64,000 bases of DNA, from positions 1,860,001-1,924,000 of the forward strand of contig OW051492.1 in NCBI GenBank assembly GCA_932521035.1, given 5' to 3'. Below, piece by piece: positions 42,311 through 54,900 of this stretch; the stretch's first letter is position 1, and each line of letters opens with the position of its first letter. Both the position numbers and the translations under genes were made by a program. The notes under the pieces are model-generated. The model was not told where the DNA came from and did no database searches. It worked only from the letters and a program-made list of their open reading frames with translations. This DNA is from Oscheius dolichura. Lineage: Eukaryota; Nematoda; Chromadorea; Rhabditida; Rhabditidae.

Positions 42311-44090
42311 CCGGGAAAGACCGTCCCTTCCCCTCCCTCCCTACCGACAGATTAGACAGCTGTTCACTCCGAGCTTTACGTGACATTTCAAATAACAGTG
42401 AGCCTAAATAATAGAGACAATCAGTGCTGGGTGCAGTCATTTTTTTCTCTCTCTCCCTTCGAAACCACTCAATTCGGGCTATTCTCTCCATTAGATAGCT
42501 CTTTACTGATGGCCCGGGCTAATTTCCATTTTCTCATTATTCCCTTCTCTCTGCCCATTGCAAAATTAAGAAAGAGCCGAAGAGAGCCAGATAAAGATCT
42601 GAAAACGGTGGAATTTTTTTGCAGAATGGCTGACTTCATTGCTTTGGGGACTGGCAGACCCCCGAAAATTCCGGGTCCCGTCCATTAGCAGGCCTCTCAC
42701 CTTGTAAAAATCTTCTCTGCTCCCCAGAAAACAGTATTTTGGATCCTCTGAGGTCATCGCCTGTAGTAAAATCAGCAAAATACCTTTTTAATTGGAGAAA
42801 AGTAGCCCGAAATCTATCTTTTTCCCAAAAGGGGTCCAGCCAGTCTTCCCTTTCCTTCCTTGGGTCGTCTTTCATGCTTTTTAGTCCTCCGAACGACTGT
42901 ATTTTATAGTGTTTTTTGTTTATTTTCCCATAGATAATAGTCCACTCCTCCTCCGTGCCTTTTTCTCATTGTCGTGGACATTCCTCCCCAGTTAACAGTC
43001 TCCCTTCGAGTCACCTCGTCCAGGAGAGAGAAAACAGCCCATTCTGTAGTCTTTATAGGTATTTTCTCCTGTCTTTTACACCTTGTCTGTACATTGTCTC
43101 TTCTTTTTAAAGAGCGCGGGCTTTTTTTCCCAAAATCATCCTCGTTCCTGCCAATTGCGTAGCTAATTGCGTGTGGTGTTGCGGCGGCGGGGTACAACAC
43201 GTACGGGGACGGAGGGTACAAACCCCCCGACGACCGGTTTATGTCACAGAGAGAGAGAGAGACAGCCGGGGTTGCGAATATCTGACGGCCGGGTAAATGA
43301 TATAGAATTTAAGAAGAAGAGAGAGATATGACCAGGCGGGGAGGAGACCCCCCACGCCCTTCCCGTCACCACTCTTCCATATTCTTCCCCAAAATTTAGA
43401 CTGAATATTAAATGGCCTACGCAGTGAATTCTCCCTCTTCTTAACAAGGTATTAGGTGTATTTTGCTGGGTAAATAGACGCAGGCGCCCCCTGTCTCCCC
43501 TCCCTTTTCCAATGGCCAACCAACAGCCAGGAACACAGCCCACTACCCATTTTATTTGCCTTCTCTCTCACTTGACTACTTGTTTCATTCCACCCCGTCA
43601 TTTTCGATCAGGCAGAGGACTATTTTTATACCTGGGTTGGTACTGACCTAGAGGTTAGGGGTAGAGGGGCTAAATGAGGCTGGGAGTCTAAAGGGCAACT
43701 CGTTTTTTGGACGGCGTTCACCCTCTCTCTCTTAGCGAATGCATAGGGAATGGCAAGGTCATTTTCGGGAACCAGAAGGGTTCGTCATGGAGCAAAACGG
43801 GTCGGTATTTTAGTGGCCCCTTCTAATTTTTGAAACAAGCCTCACCCGGACCGTATGGAGCATTTTGAAGAGAAATCCCTGGGCAACATGGCTCCTTGAA
43901 ACCCCCATCACCTTACTGTCCTCTTCTCACCCTCCTCGTCGTCCTCCTCCTACTCGCCCTCCTTGCCCTTCTAGTCCTCCCAGTCTTCCTAGTCCTCCTA
44001 GTTCTCCTACTCCTCCTCATCATCTCCGTCCTCCTCGCTCTCTTCGTCCTCCTCGTCCACCTCATCCTAATCGTCTTCCGCCTCCCCCGC
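42311..44090. other. Non-coding, pyrimidine-rich on +
   Basis: Includes a degenerate CTCCTN/CTAGTCCTC tract at about 43905-44095. No gene supported. Confidence 0.4.
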
Positions 44091-44103
44091 CTCCTTCCTG
44101 GTT

Positions 44104-44309
44104 AGCAGGCCCTGGTGTTCAATGTCCTCCATGGCCAAGTTCTCCAAATTTTAAACGGAAGGCCCGGCTCCTGTGACCCAGAAAGAGCCGGTGGCCACTC
44201 CGCAGAATCTGTAAAAGCCGCTTTCGAGGAAGCATATAGGCTAGAGAGATTCCTTGTGGAGATCATAACAATCTGTCCCACTTTTCGAGCAAATGTGGTC
44301 CTGGATTGA
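44104..44309 (+). CDS. Possible isolated coding exon
   Basis: After a pyrimidine tract and acceptor-like GTTAGCAG, a frame of about 67 codons reads ALVFNVLHGQVLQILNG... and later SVKAAFEEAYRLERFLVEI, ending in TGA. The helix-like pattern suggests real protein, but no partner exon was found. It could be a terminal exon of a long-intron gene or a transposon relic. Not recognised. Confidence 0.25.
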
Positions 44310-47300
44310 TAGCTCCGGGCAGCCACCCCGGGGAATCTCCTCATTTTCCCCATCAGAAGGAAGAAGAAGGTAGAAGAGACTTGTCTCGTATTTCTGTCCA
44401 CCCGTCTGTCTCTCCCTCTCCCTCTCTCCGTCTTCTCACCGTTTCCCCCTATCAACTGCTATTGTTATTGTCTCGTGGCCGGGTTTTTCTGTCGTCTTCT
44501 CCATGTTTTCTATCCCATTTTGTTGTCGTCCACCGTCGCCGGCCGGGGCCTTCCTTTCCCGCGCAGTTTACACCAAGCGGAAACTTTTCTTCCCTCGTAA
44601 CAACATTGTTTTTTTTTCTCTTCCCTCTTTTTCTTATATTTTACTGAATTTTCTTTTAAAATAAGGGAAAGAGGTGGAGAGGAAGGTATTCTTGACTCGA
44701 ATCCCCCCTCTGCTTGATGTGTTTCTTCTTTTTGTATTGAAGTGAGTTTAAAAACCTGTTCCATGTTGTCACCTGGCATTTGCTTTCTCTTTTTTTTCTT
44801 CACCCGTCTTCAACTATGCGCTATCACGAGCGACATTGACACGAAACCTAGTCGAATTCCTGATTGGAAAACGAAAAATCCACCTTCTGGAAGAGAATTG
44901 CCCCCGTTTCTCCATTTGGCGCCAGTTTCCCAATTTCCCAAGACTCTTCCGTGGAAATCCTCCAATAACTTTCGATCTTCTCTCCCGTAATTGTCATTTC
45001 ACAAGTTTTTTTTTTTGCTTTTTCCTGCTTCAATTCTCCTTCCCCATCCATTTCGAATTGATATCTCACGGGTTATCGACACTTCCCCCCGACTTTCACA
45101 CTTTTCATCTTCTCCGTCTCACTTTTTGTGTACTGGAACCGTTTCCTGGTGATATTGTGGTGCAGGTGACCCTAGATCACCTGTTCGGCCGGCGGTAGAG
45201 CACCGGAATCAGGCATGGCTGTCTGTGATCCAGTCTCTTCCCTTATCCTCCCACCATGGAGACCCCACATGTCCAGCTCCCTTCTGCCCCTTCTTCAGAC
45301 CCCGATAGTTACTTGGCCTCCTCCAGGGTTCGATCACACGGCCTCCAAAAGGCTCCCAAATCTCCCTGGACCCAATACAGGGTCTCAAGCCGTGTAAGTT
45401 GAACCTCCTATCTCTCTCTAGTTTAATTTAATCTCTTCCCATAAAGAAAAGTGTGCTGAGCCGCGTTTTGAAGAGGAACACTCCCATTTTGACTTCAAGA
45501 GCTCCCAGGCCACTTTCCCCCGGATCCAATGTCTTTCCAAGGGCCGTTTCTGACTTCTAGGCTACAATCTAATTTTTTGGAGCAGTCTATATTTCCTTTT
45601 CTAGGTTGGGCTGGAAACACTAGACCCTGTCTCTGAGCCGCCTCAATCCTTGAGCACAGCTCTCCTCACTGCTTATCTTTTTCGTTTCTTCTAGCTTTTT
45701 CTGCTTCTACTTTTCCACGCCCTTCCTCACGCTGTCTCTCTCTCTCTCTTTTTTATCAGTACGCGCGACCTTGCAATTCAATTTAGCGCGCTTTGCTGCT
45801 GTTTCTCTGACTGTTATTGCGGGGCGCTGGAGGAGAAAACGACGACTGATGGCGCGCGGCTATTCCCGTCCGGTTACGGCAGCTAAAAACGCCAAAAAAA
45901 CGCGAGAGAAAAAAAGTGAGAGGTCGAGGAATTTTCCATCTGAACACCCCCTTTGGTGACTTATTGATTCGATTTGGGGGAGGACGAGGAGGAGGAGGAG
46001 GATACCAGAAGGGAGGACACCTTTCACAACACGGCCTCCCTTCCCCTCTGACCTCTCTTGTGTTTCCCCTCACTGAGTATCAAACAAGCTACGCAGTCAA
46101 AAGAGCAGAGTAGAAATCCTTCCTGACCCGCGTGCCCGAGTCCTGTCGAACCTGTTCATATTGAGTAACTGGAAAATGATGTGAAAAGTTCAATAGCACC
46201 CCTCGATGCGATAGACACGCTGTTGGTGCCCTCTGTTCACTAATCTCCTTCAAATGGGGTTCTATCGCTCCTTTTTTACTACATTCTGCTGCTATATTTA
46301 TGGAGAATTGTTTTTGAGAAATGTTCTGTACAGCTTGAAGATGTTGTTTCCATGTTCCGAAAGTCGGGAACTTCTGGGGTAGCTCTTCTTGACAAGTAGG
46401 CTCCTTTTTGGAGGTTCCTGTCCCTGGAAACGTTCAAAGCTGAGAATCCCCCTCCCTTCCGGTGTCTTTTCCAATAAGAAGACAGTTCTCTCTTATGAGT
46501 CAGTGCCATCGTCAGGTCAAATGCTCTCTACCGTTCGCTTTCATTCCTTGTCTAATTTCTAGGATTATAATCTTGGCTAAAACCTCCTTGGGGAGTTTCT
46601 GTACAAGATTGTGGGGCACCATCTCCAACAGCTCCCGCGGCGCGCTCGGGGACACCGCATGGAGGACCTCCCCTGTTTTTTCGGGCTACAGCCCTTGTAA
46701 TCTTCCTTTTTAAACCAAATTTCCCTCTGAAATACTTTAAAATAGACCAAATTCCGTCAGAAATTCCCGGGAATTCTCCCCTGTTTTTTTTCATTTCTTT
46801 CCAGAAAGTAATTTCCCCCCAGTGAGTCATGCTCGACGAGGGGCACACCCCTTCCCCCCTTGTTCTGTCCAAAGCATTCCGTCCCAATTTCCACAGCCAG
46901 TCATTTTTTCGGACCTGACCCTTGAAATTGATCCCGATCTCCCGTCCCCCTCCCCTCTCTCTGCCTTTTTTAACCCCTAGACTTTTATGTTTGTCGTCCG
47001 CGTTGCACTATGAGCCGTGTGGCTGTGCTGCTACCCCTAAAACCAGCCAACACGTGTTTCCTTTTTCTCTACTTCTAACTGCAACCAGTCAGCCGAAAAA
47101 ATGGCCGAGAAAGAGGAGGAATGCTACCTTTTCAGGAGATTCAAATCACTCCGGTTTCTCCTTCTCCCCTCCAAAAATTGGAGGAAGACCCCCAGCTGGC
47201 CGTCCTCCATCCCTCAAACCACGAATTCCCCCAGTCTCCTCCATCCTTCCGTTCTTCTCTCCCCTTGGAACCCCAATGCCTGCGTATCCAACGACCTACG

Positions 47301-50300
47301 CAGTCAATTACTTCCAATTTAACGAGCTGTTCAGACATTTTCATCATATCCTCCACCCACCCCTGCCGTCACATGTGTTCCCCCTGCCGGCCCCTCTTCC
47401 AGATGTTGTTTTTCCCTGTCCTCCTCTCCATCACCGCGTCTCTCTCTCTCTCTTTCCTCCTTGGCGCCACCTGAAACTTTCGAAACGTTCTCCTTCTCAT
47501 TTTTGTTGGCTATATTCTCCTCTGATTATAAACACTGGGTGGATGATTCAATTTATCAATGCCATTAGGTGGAGGAGGGCGGCATTTCCGAAGGTATCGC
47601 TTGTAATCCTCTGCTCGCGGGAGGTTCTCCTCCCCTTCTCTACTTAAAATGATCTTCGTTATCAGTAAATTAATATCACAGCCAATTAAATTACGAGTAT
47701 CATTTAATCTTCAGTCGGAAGATCCGCGGCATTCGCTTCCCTCGTTGTTTCCTGTCGGCCCGGCTGGCCAAAGGCGCGCGGGGCTATTCTTAGCGGGCAG
47801 ACGACTATTTTTACCACTTTGGCACTGTTTAGGGGCTATAATTTTAACTATTGGAATGGGTAAGAAACTGTATAAACCAATGGTTGAGCTCATTTCCCAG
47901 CTCTGGAGGGGTTCACCTCGCTGCAAACCTTGTCTGCCCCTTCTAAAAGGAGGATGCCCCCATCGTCCTCCACTAGATGTTTCTTTTCCCTCCTCTTTTG
48001 AGCTATTTTCATCGTGGGAATGCCCTCCTCTTTTTACTCCTTCGTCTCCCCTTTCCCCACTCGCCCATTTGCCCCCCGGGCTTCTGATTGACCCCTCTTC
48101 GTCTCTCACCCCCGGGCCACCCCCCTTTAATCGTCTTTTCGTGTGGCTAGTCTTGGTCAATTTAGCATGTTGTGGTCCGTCCTTCTTCTTCTTTGACCCA
48201 TCCTTTCTTTAATTCTCGGAGGGGGAGTTTTTTTGTTGTTCATCGAGTCTGCTGCTTTATGGCCCAGATGGCCTTGAGACACACGGGGGGCTTCCCCGTT
48301 GTCACGTCTAATTTTCGACCCTCCTCCTCCTGTTCAAATTCCTTTCCCTTTTCCCTTTTCACCACCTTAAAAACAGTTTTATCCTTTTTTTCTTCTTATT
48401 AATTTCCTAAAATTTCGAGAAGAAGGGTGTTTTCCTTTTGCCGCATGTCCCTGCCAGATGCCATCTCTAAAATGCGTGAAGGTCTCTCGTCTCTATCTCC
48501 CGGAACTTTTTCCCACTCTTCGTCTAGTTTAAAGGACGGGATTACAGATTTTAATGCAGTAACTTCAATCTATTAAACGTGCCCATTTTCTTGAAAGATG
48601 TCCAGATTTCTCGTCCCCTTCAGGAAAGATCATGGCCTGAGAGGAGGATTTCTCTGGGCGTTTCTTGCTTTTAATCTACTTTAAAGGTCAGAATTTTGCG
48701 TAGAATTTAATAAATGAGGTATTTCCACATAATAATGCCCGTTTCCCCCACAAACATTTACAATTCCCTTTCCTTCTTGGGGAAATCCTGGCCCGAGAGC
48801 AGATGCCCGCCGCCTTTACCGATATCCAGCCAGGTTGTCCCTATTCCCTCCATGCTTTCTTTTTCTTTTCCTTGTTATTGTTATGATCCCCTGATCCCTT
48901 TCCTTCTCCTCCCCTCCTCTCCCCTCTCTCCGGGTTGTTTTTAGACCCTTTCGCCCCGGCCTGCCTTTTGAGACGGTCGGCAGACAGGCATCCCGCTTCT
49001 CTGCCTCCTCCTCCTCCCTCTCTTTCCGCCCATTTCTCGGCCGGCCAACTTTTTCATCTCCTATTTCTATTTTCTGCCCCAAGTAGACAATTTCAATAGT
49101 GGAAAATTTGATACTTTGCAGCTGTTCAACTTTCGAAAAGCGCGAAAGTCGACTCAAGCTCTTTGACCCGATTTCATCCATTTTTCCTCAATTTTCCCCA
49201 TTTTTTCTCTAATTTCTGGTCTTCATCCCTGTTTCCCATAATTTCCAATGTCTTCTGTATTAAACGCCATGCTACGCAGCTAATTTCCCTGATTATTTAA
49301 TGAATTTCCGTCCTGTTCTCTCTTTTCTAGCGTTGTTTACTTCCCCACGCATTCAATATTCCCCACTCAGCTTTTTTGATACCCCCCCCCCCCCCTCTGC
49401 AAAAACGACGATGATGATGCCATTTTGACACACCACCAACCAGGGTGTGAGGTATCGACCCTACCAAATCTTGGGGGTGACAGCGACCAGGGGCGAGCAG
49501 TCTAGAAATAGAAAGGAAGAGGGAACGACGTTTCCGATTGAGTTAGCCGTGTGTTTTTATCTCGACCAGAGTGGCCTCATCCCATGGACAAGAGGGAAGA
49601 GGCGAGGGATCGTCTCGTTGTTTACTTTAGTCTCCCCTGGAACAGTTCCTTCCCGTGTTGTGTGAACACACTTGGTTCAAGTACTTTTCCGCTGCTTTTT
49701 TGCACCTCCTCCTCTCCGATGGTATCATATGTTCCGGACTGTGGCTACATAGCTTTTTTTAAATCCTTTCTCCACTTCACTTTAAGGCTATGTATGAGCA
49801 TTAAATACTGTAGAAATTAGCTACGTAGCTCTAACTCCATGTCCTCCGCCCGTTCCTCCCTGCCCTCTGCCCTTCTGAACCAGATCCTCTTGAATCCAGC
49901 TGAATGTCCCGAAGGAGCGGCAGGAGGAGATAGTTATCCAGGAAAATCTTTCTTTTTCTGTTGTACAAGTTCTTTTCCTGCCCGTTTTCAGTGTCCAGGC
50001 AGGGTTTCCTCCTCTATGTCCTTCTCCCTGTCCTCCTCCCGGCCCTTCTTCTTGTCCTCCTCCCTGTCCTCCACCCTCTCTAACTATAAAATGCCCTTGA
50101 AATTGCTGCATTGACAGGGAAATCTAGCTAATTACCCTCTATTGGCTACAAAAAAACTAGGAATTCGTCTGTGTAGCTCAGAAAATCTGTCCAAATTCTT
50201 GTCGACAAAATTTATCGATAATTTAGCTGCCTGACTCTAAATATTTCCCTTATTCCCGTCTCAGGCGGACGAGATACTGTCTCCCGCCGTCCTCCCCCTT

Positions 50301-51985
50301 TTTGAGCAGTAGATGACCAAGAGAGTTGACCTGATGACTCCTAAGGACGGAGGCACCTGTCTGCCCATGGCCAGTCATCCCCTCCCCCTATGCCGCTGTC
50401 CTCTCTGCTGCCCTTTTCCCTGTACTGGCCACAAATCGCATTAGAGACGGCACCTATCCCCTCTCCATCTCTCTCGCAGCAGTAGTTTTTTACCCCGCCG
50501 TTCCCCTATCGGATACATTCTCCCCTTTGGTGGTTCCCCTGGTAACAGGTCGGCTTTTCCCACCTTCATTGCTGCTCAATAATTCATGAAATCTCCGTTT
50601 GTTTTGATTGTTCTCCATCTCTCATTGTCAGCAACGGGAAACACTTGGAAGACAGTTGTTTTCAATGAAAAATGAGCTGTTTTTTGGGGGGTTTCTGGTT
50701 AAAAATCACTTTTGATGGGAGGAAATTGGAGAAAAGTGGAAATGGAACGATTTTTCGGTCTTAAAAAACGGATAATATAGTGTTTTATATGAAAAATCGT
50801 GGGTTTTCATGAAAAAAAAGGGTGTAAAAATAAGGAAAATAAGAAAACAAGGAGCAATAAAAGGGGTAATAACGAGGAAAAGACAGAAAACATTGGATGA
50901 GGTCACTGCTTGGCTGGGCGACTCCCTCCCTCTCTGCCACCGCCGCCACTGGATGTAATGTTTGTGGGCGACAGCTGTCTTGCGAGATCTCTCTAACACT
51001 TTTGTCAATTTTGCTGCTCCGTCCCCTCTCTCACGTTCCTCTTCAAGATCTTTTTCAATTTCTACGTGTACTCTCTATTTTTAGCCATTTTTCTTCTCTT
51101 TACTCTGTTTACTTCGCATCTTTGTCTCTTATTATTCAACTACTACTATATTCTGCTCCCTTATTCCATTTCTTTTTATTATTTAAAAGTTATTTCATCC
51201 AATTCTCCAGTTTTTAAACATTCCTAGCCGAAAAGAAACCTTGTTTTATAGCAATAATGACTCATAATTCAACCACTTGTCAACATTTTGCAATTGAGTA
51301 CAGCTCCCAACGGATGAGTCAATATTACCCGTACAATTTCGAAATATCCATTACTCAGTTAATTTACTACACTTCCCAGCTGTTCTTCTTGTTATTTATC
51401 AAAGAATAGAACTTCCGGAATGTGATGTTGAAGAAAAATTAAACAAAAACAAAGAAGAGTACTCAAAAAATGAAATTGAATTGAAAAATTGAAAGCTACA
51501 GCCTTATTTTCTACTGATTCTCTTTTTTGAAGCCTATTCTGGATCCAATTGTGTTTTCGATAATCTATAATCAAAAAAAGTGTTATGTTGATAGAAAAGA
51601 AAGCCAAAAAGATCTTCCTGAGGTCAAAAAACAACATCTGCAGCTGTATTTTGATGTAAACTCGTAGCAAACAGGGTATAAATAACGAAAACATCCTGAA
51701 GAAGCCTGAAATTACCCGAAAACAACTTGCAATTGAAATCCACTCATTTCCAAAGACTTCCCTCTATCCAATTGATTCCATATGGCTCCAAACATCAAAT
51801 GAAAGTTGCCAAGAACAGCTGTTCCGCTGCATCTTTTGCAACATTTGCCTTGGAAGCGTTCTCTCTGCTTTCTTTCCTGGCTATTGCTTCTATATCCATG
51901 AATTCCTTGGATTTATTTATTTTGCTTCTTATTTTATGAAATGAACATCCTCTTGTATTTATAAGTTTCTGAAATATATAAAAAA
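44310..51985. other. Long non-coding stretch, pyrimidine-rich on +
   Basis: C/T strongly exceeds A/G to about 50.5 kb. From about 50.6 kb the DNA turns AT-rich. It holds C-tracts, a degenerate GTCCTCCTC tract (49840-50090) and scattered CTACGCAG words. It may include a promoter or long 5' intron of the giant gene, but no exon is supported. Confidence 0.4.
49382..49395 (+). repeat. Poly-C tract (14 C)
   Basis: Run of 14 C. Confidence 0.9.
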
Positions 51986-51999
51986 CAGCAATTTCTAGC

Positions 52000-54900
52000 A
52001 TGGAAGATCGAGGCAGACCGCCTAAACCGCCTTTCAGCCCCGGTGAGTGCACTCTGTCGTGATTTCAATTGAATTGTGTTGTTTTTCTATCAAAATTAGC
52101 CGTCTTCTTTCATTTTCACATACAATTTACACTACTTTCTCTACTAAAAATGTGATGTTTGCTGCCTTTTTTCATGTTATAAAAACACAAGAGTGAATTG
52201 CAATGAAATTAACAAATAATCACCCACCGTGTTCTTTTATAGGCGTTACCACCAGCAGCCGCCCAACATGGACAGTGACTAGGAGAGAACGGACAGAATT
52301 ATCTCCACAGAGGTAAGTAGCATAAAATATGGGGAGTAGAATACTAAAAGAGGAAGAAAATAGAAAAACGGGAAAGAAACCCGTCACGGTCTGCGCGGTT
52401 TGACAGTAGCCGAAATTCAGAAAATTGACTCACTTTGAAAGGCTTCAAAAAGCTGATTTTTGACATCTCCAAGGGTAATTTCTTATATTGTTGAGTAGCA
52501 TTTGACGTATATTTTCTAAAAATAGCAGAAAACTTAGAAGAATTCCATCAAAAATGGGAGAAAAACGACCGAGAAGTGGAGCTGTTTTTTAACCGGCGTA
52601 TCCATTTTGGAGCTCACGGAAAATTTTTTCCACTATTGAAGCTATACACAATGGGGAAAATTTTTATACCTATTTTTTTCAGGACAGGAAGCCCGTTTCA
52701 GTCTCGAACAGTGACGACAACAGAACGGGTGCAGATTATGCAATTGCCATTGGATCTTACGGAGCAACAGGTCGGCCACCCCCTCCCCCGCCCCTATACA
52801 AAGAGAGGTATTCCAGGTAGCTCCGGCACAATTGCTAGCCTTCTCACCAACTGCGAACACAACCCAGTCTATCTCATCTACAGTCACTACATTAACGGTA
52901 AGTGGAGGAGGGGAACGACTAGCGGGAGGACGGAATTTCAGGGCGAGGGTACGCCACTCATTGGGGCCATGACAGCTGAGGGAGTCCCGCTATTCAATGG
53001 CATCCTGGTACAGCCGGAAGCACGACAGACGACGACCATTATAACCACGACTACGACGACATACAGGGTGATAGAGGTCAGCGACAGCGATAGCCTCTCG
53101 GACGACTATGATATGATGGAGGACGTGCCGGCAGACAACACCCTGACCATTGACCTGAACCTGGTGCCGAGATCCCCCTCCCCGCAGTATGTGATAGTGG
53201 CCAAGGCGGAGACAGAAGACCCGCCATTGTCACCAATTACGAGGGCTAGGATGGAGATTGACCTGGACATGATGACGGAGCCGAGAATACAGAAGAGCGA
53301 GGAACTACCGGCTAGACCCATTACGGAACTGGTCAGCGTGTACCATTGCGGAGAATCGATACAGGACTCGGACCACCTACCTGAAGAGGAGATACCAATT
53401 ATTGGAACAGAACAAATTGTAGCTGATGATCAGGAAGCAAGCACTAGTCAAGCGGATGTAGAGAGTTTAGTGGATAGAGACGAATTAGAGGACAGCACCG
53501 ACTCGTTTGAACAAGTGGAGCTGGACGGACCGGAGGAGGTACGGGAAGCAGAACTGAGGGGGCAGGCTATGGATGTCTTCAAGAGAGGACCGGCCCATTT
53601 GGACTACCCGACGAGCGAGAGCTACGAGGGACCACTGGATGCTACTGGCCGCAACAGAGACATCGATGGCGAGCCACTGACCCACCATGTAGCCGTCTAC
53701 CACAGTGGAAGATCCGATGAGCCTGTCGTCCCTGCCAAGGCTGAACCCGAACACGAGGTTATTGAGGTCACAGAAGTCCAGACCAAGGAGCCCAAGGAGA
53801 AGGGACTCGGATTCTTCGGCCTCTTCAAGAAGGGCCACGCCCACCAGGATTATCCCACCTCTGAAATCTACGAGGGACCGGTTGATACCACTGGCAGAGC
53901 CGGAGACATCGATGGAGAGCCTCTTACCCACCATGTTGCCGTCTACCACAGCGGCAGATCGGATGAACCCGTTCCAGTCAAGATCGAGAAGCCCGAGGAG
54001 CCAGAATTTGACATTGCTGATGCTGCTCGAGGATTTGGAAGCAAGATCACAGGACTCTTCAAGAGAGGACCGGCCCATTTGGACTACCCGACGAGCGAGA
54101 GCTACGAGGGACCACTGGATGCTACTGGCCGCAACAGAGACATCGATGGCGAGCCACTGACCCACCATGTAGCCGTCTACCACAGTGGAAGATCCGATGA
54201 GCCTGTCGTCCCTGCCAAGGCTGAACCCGAACACGAGGTTATTGAGGTCACAGAAGTCCAGACCAAGGAGCCCAAGGAGAAGGGACTCGGATTCTTCGGC
54301 CTCTTCAAGAAGGGCCACGCCCACCAGGATTATCCCACCTCTGAAATCTACGAGGGACCGGTTGATACCACTGGCAGAGCCGGAGACATCGATGGAGAGC
54401 CTCTTACCCACCATGTTGCCGTCTACCACAGCGGCAGATCGGATGAACCCGTTCCAGTCAAGATCGAGAAGCCCGAGGAGCCAGAATTTGACATTGCTGA
54501 TGCTGCTCGAGGATTTGGAAGCAAGATCACAGGACTCTTCAAGAGAGGACCGGCCCATTTGGACTACCCGACGAGCGAGAGCTACGAGGGACCACTGGAT
54601 GCTACTGGCCGCAACAGAGACATCGATGGCGAGCCACTGACCCACCATGTAGCCGTCTACCACAGTGGAAGATCCGATGAGCCTGTCGTCCCTGCCAAGG
54701 CTGAACCCGAACACGAGGTTATTGAGGTCACAGAAGTCCAGACCAAGGAGCCCAAGGAGAAGGGACTCGGATTCTTCGGCCTCTTCAAGAAGGGCCACGC
54801 CCACCAGGATTATCCCACCTCTGAAATCTACGAGGGACCGGTTGATACCACTGGCAGAGCCGGAGACATCGATGGAGAGCCTCTTACCCACCATGTTGCC

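Noticed and set aside
43150..43240. tRNA-like sequence with GGGTACAAACCCC
   Set aside because: A T-arm-like hairpin is present, but the acceptor stem cannot form and the A box is weak.
43896..44105. Leu/Val-rich 69-codon frame resembling a membrane protein
   Set aside because: It is a translation of the CTC-type minisatellite.
45185..45340. tRNA-like GGCGGTAGAGC with distant GGGTTCGATCAC
   Set aside because: The two boxes are about 130 bases apart and the arms do not pair.
46922..48212. Large + frames of 241 and 187 codons
   Set aside because: Ser/Pro/Leu-rich translation of pyrimidine-rich DNA, with no conserved motif or splice structure.
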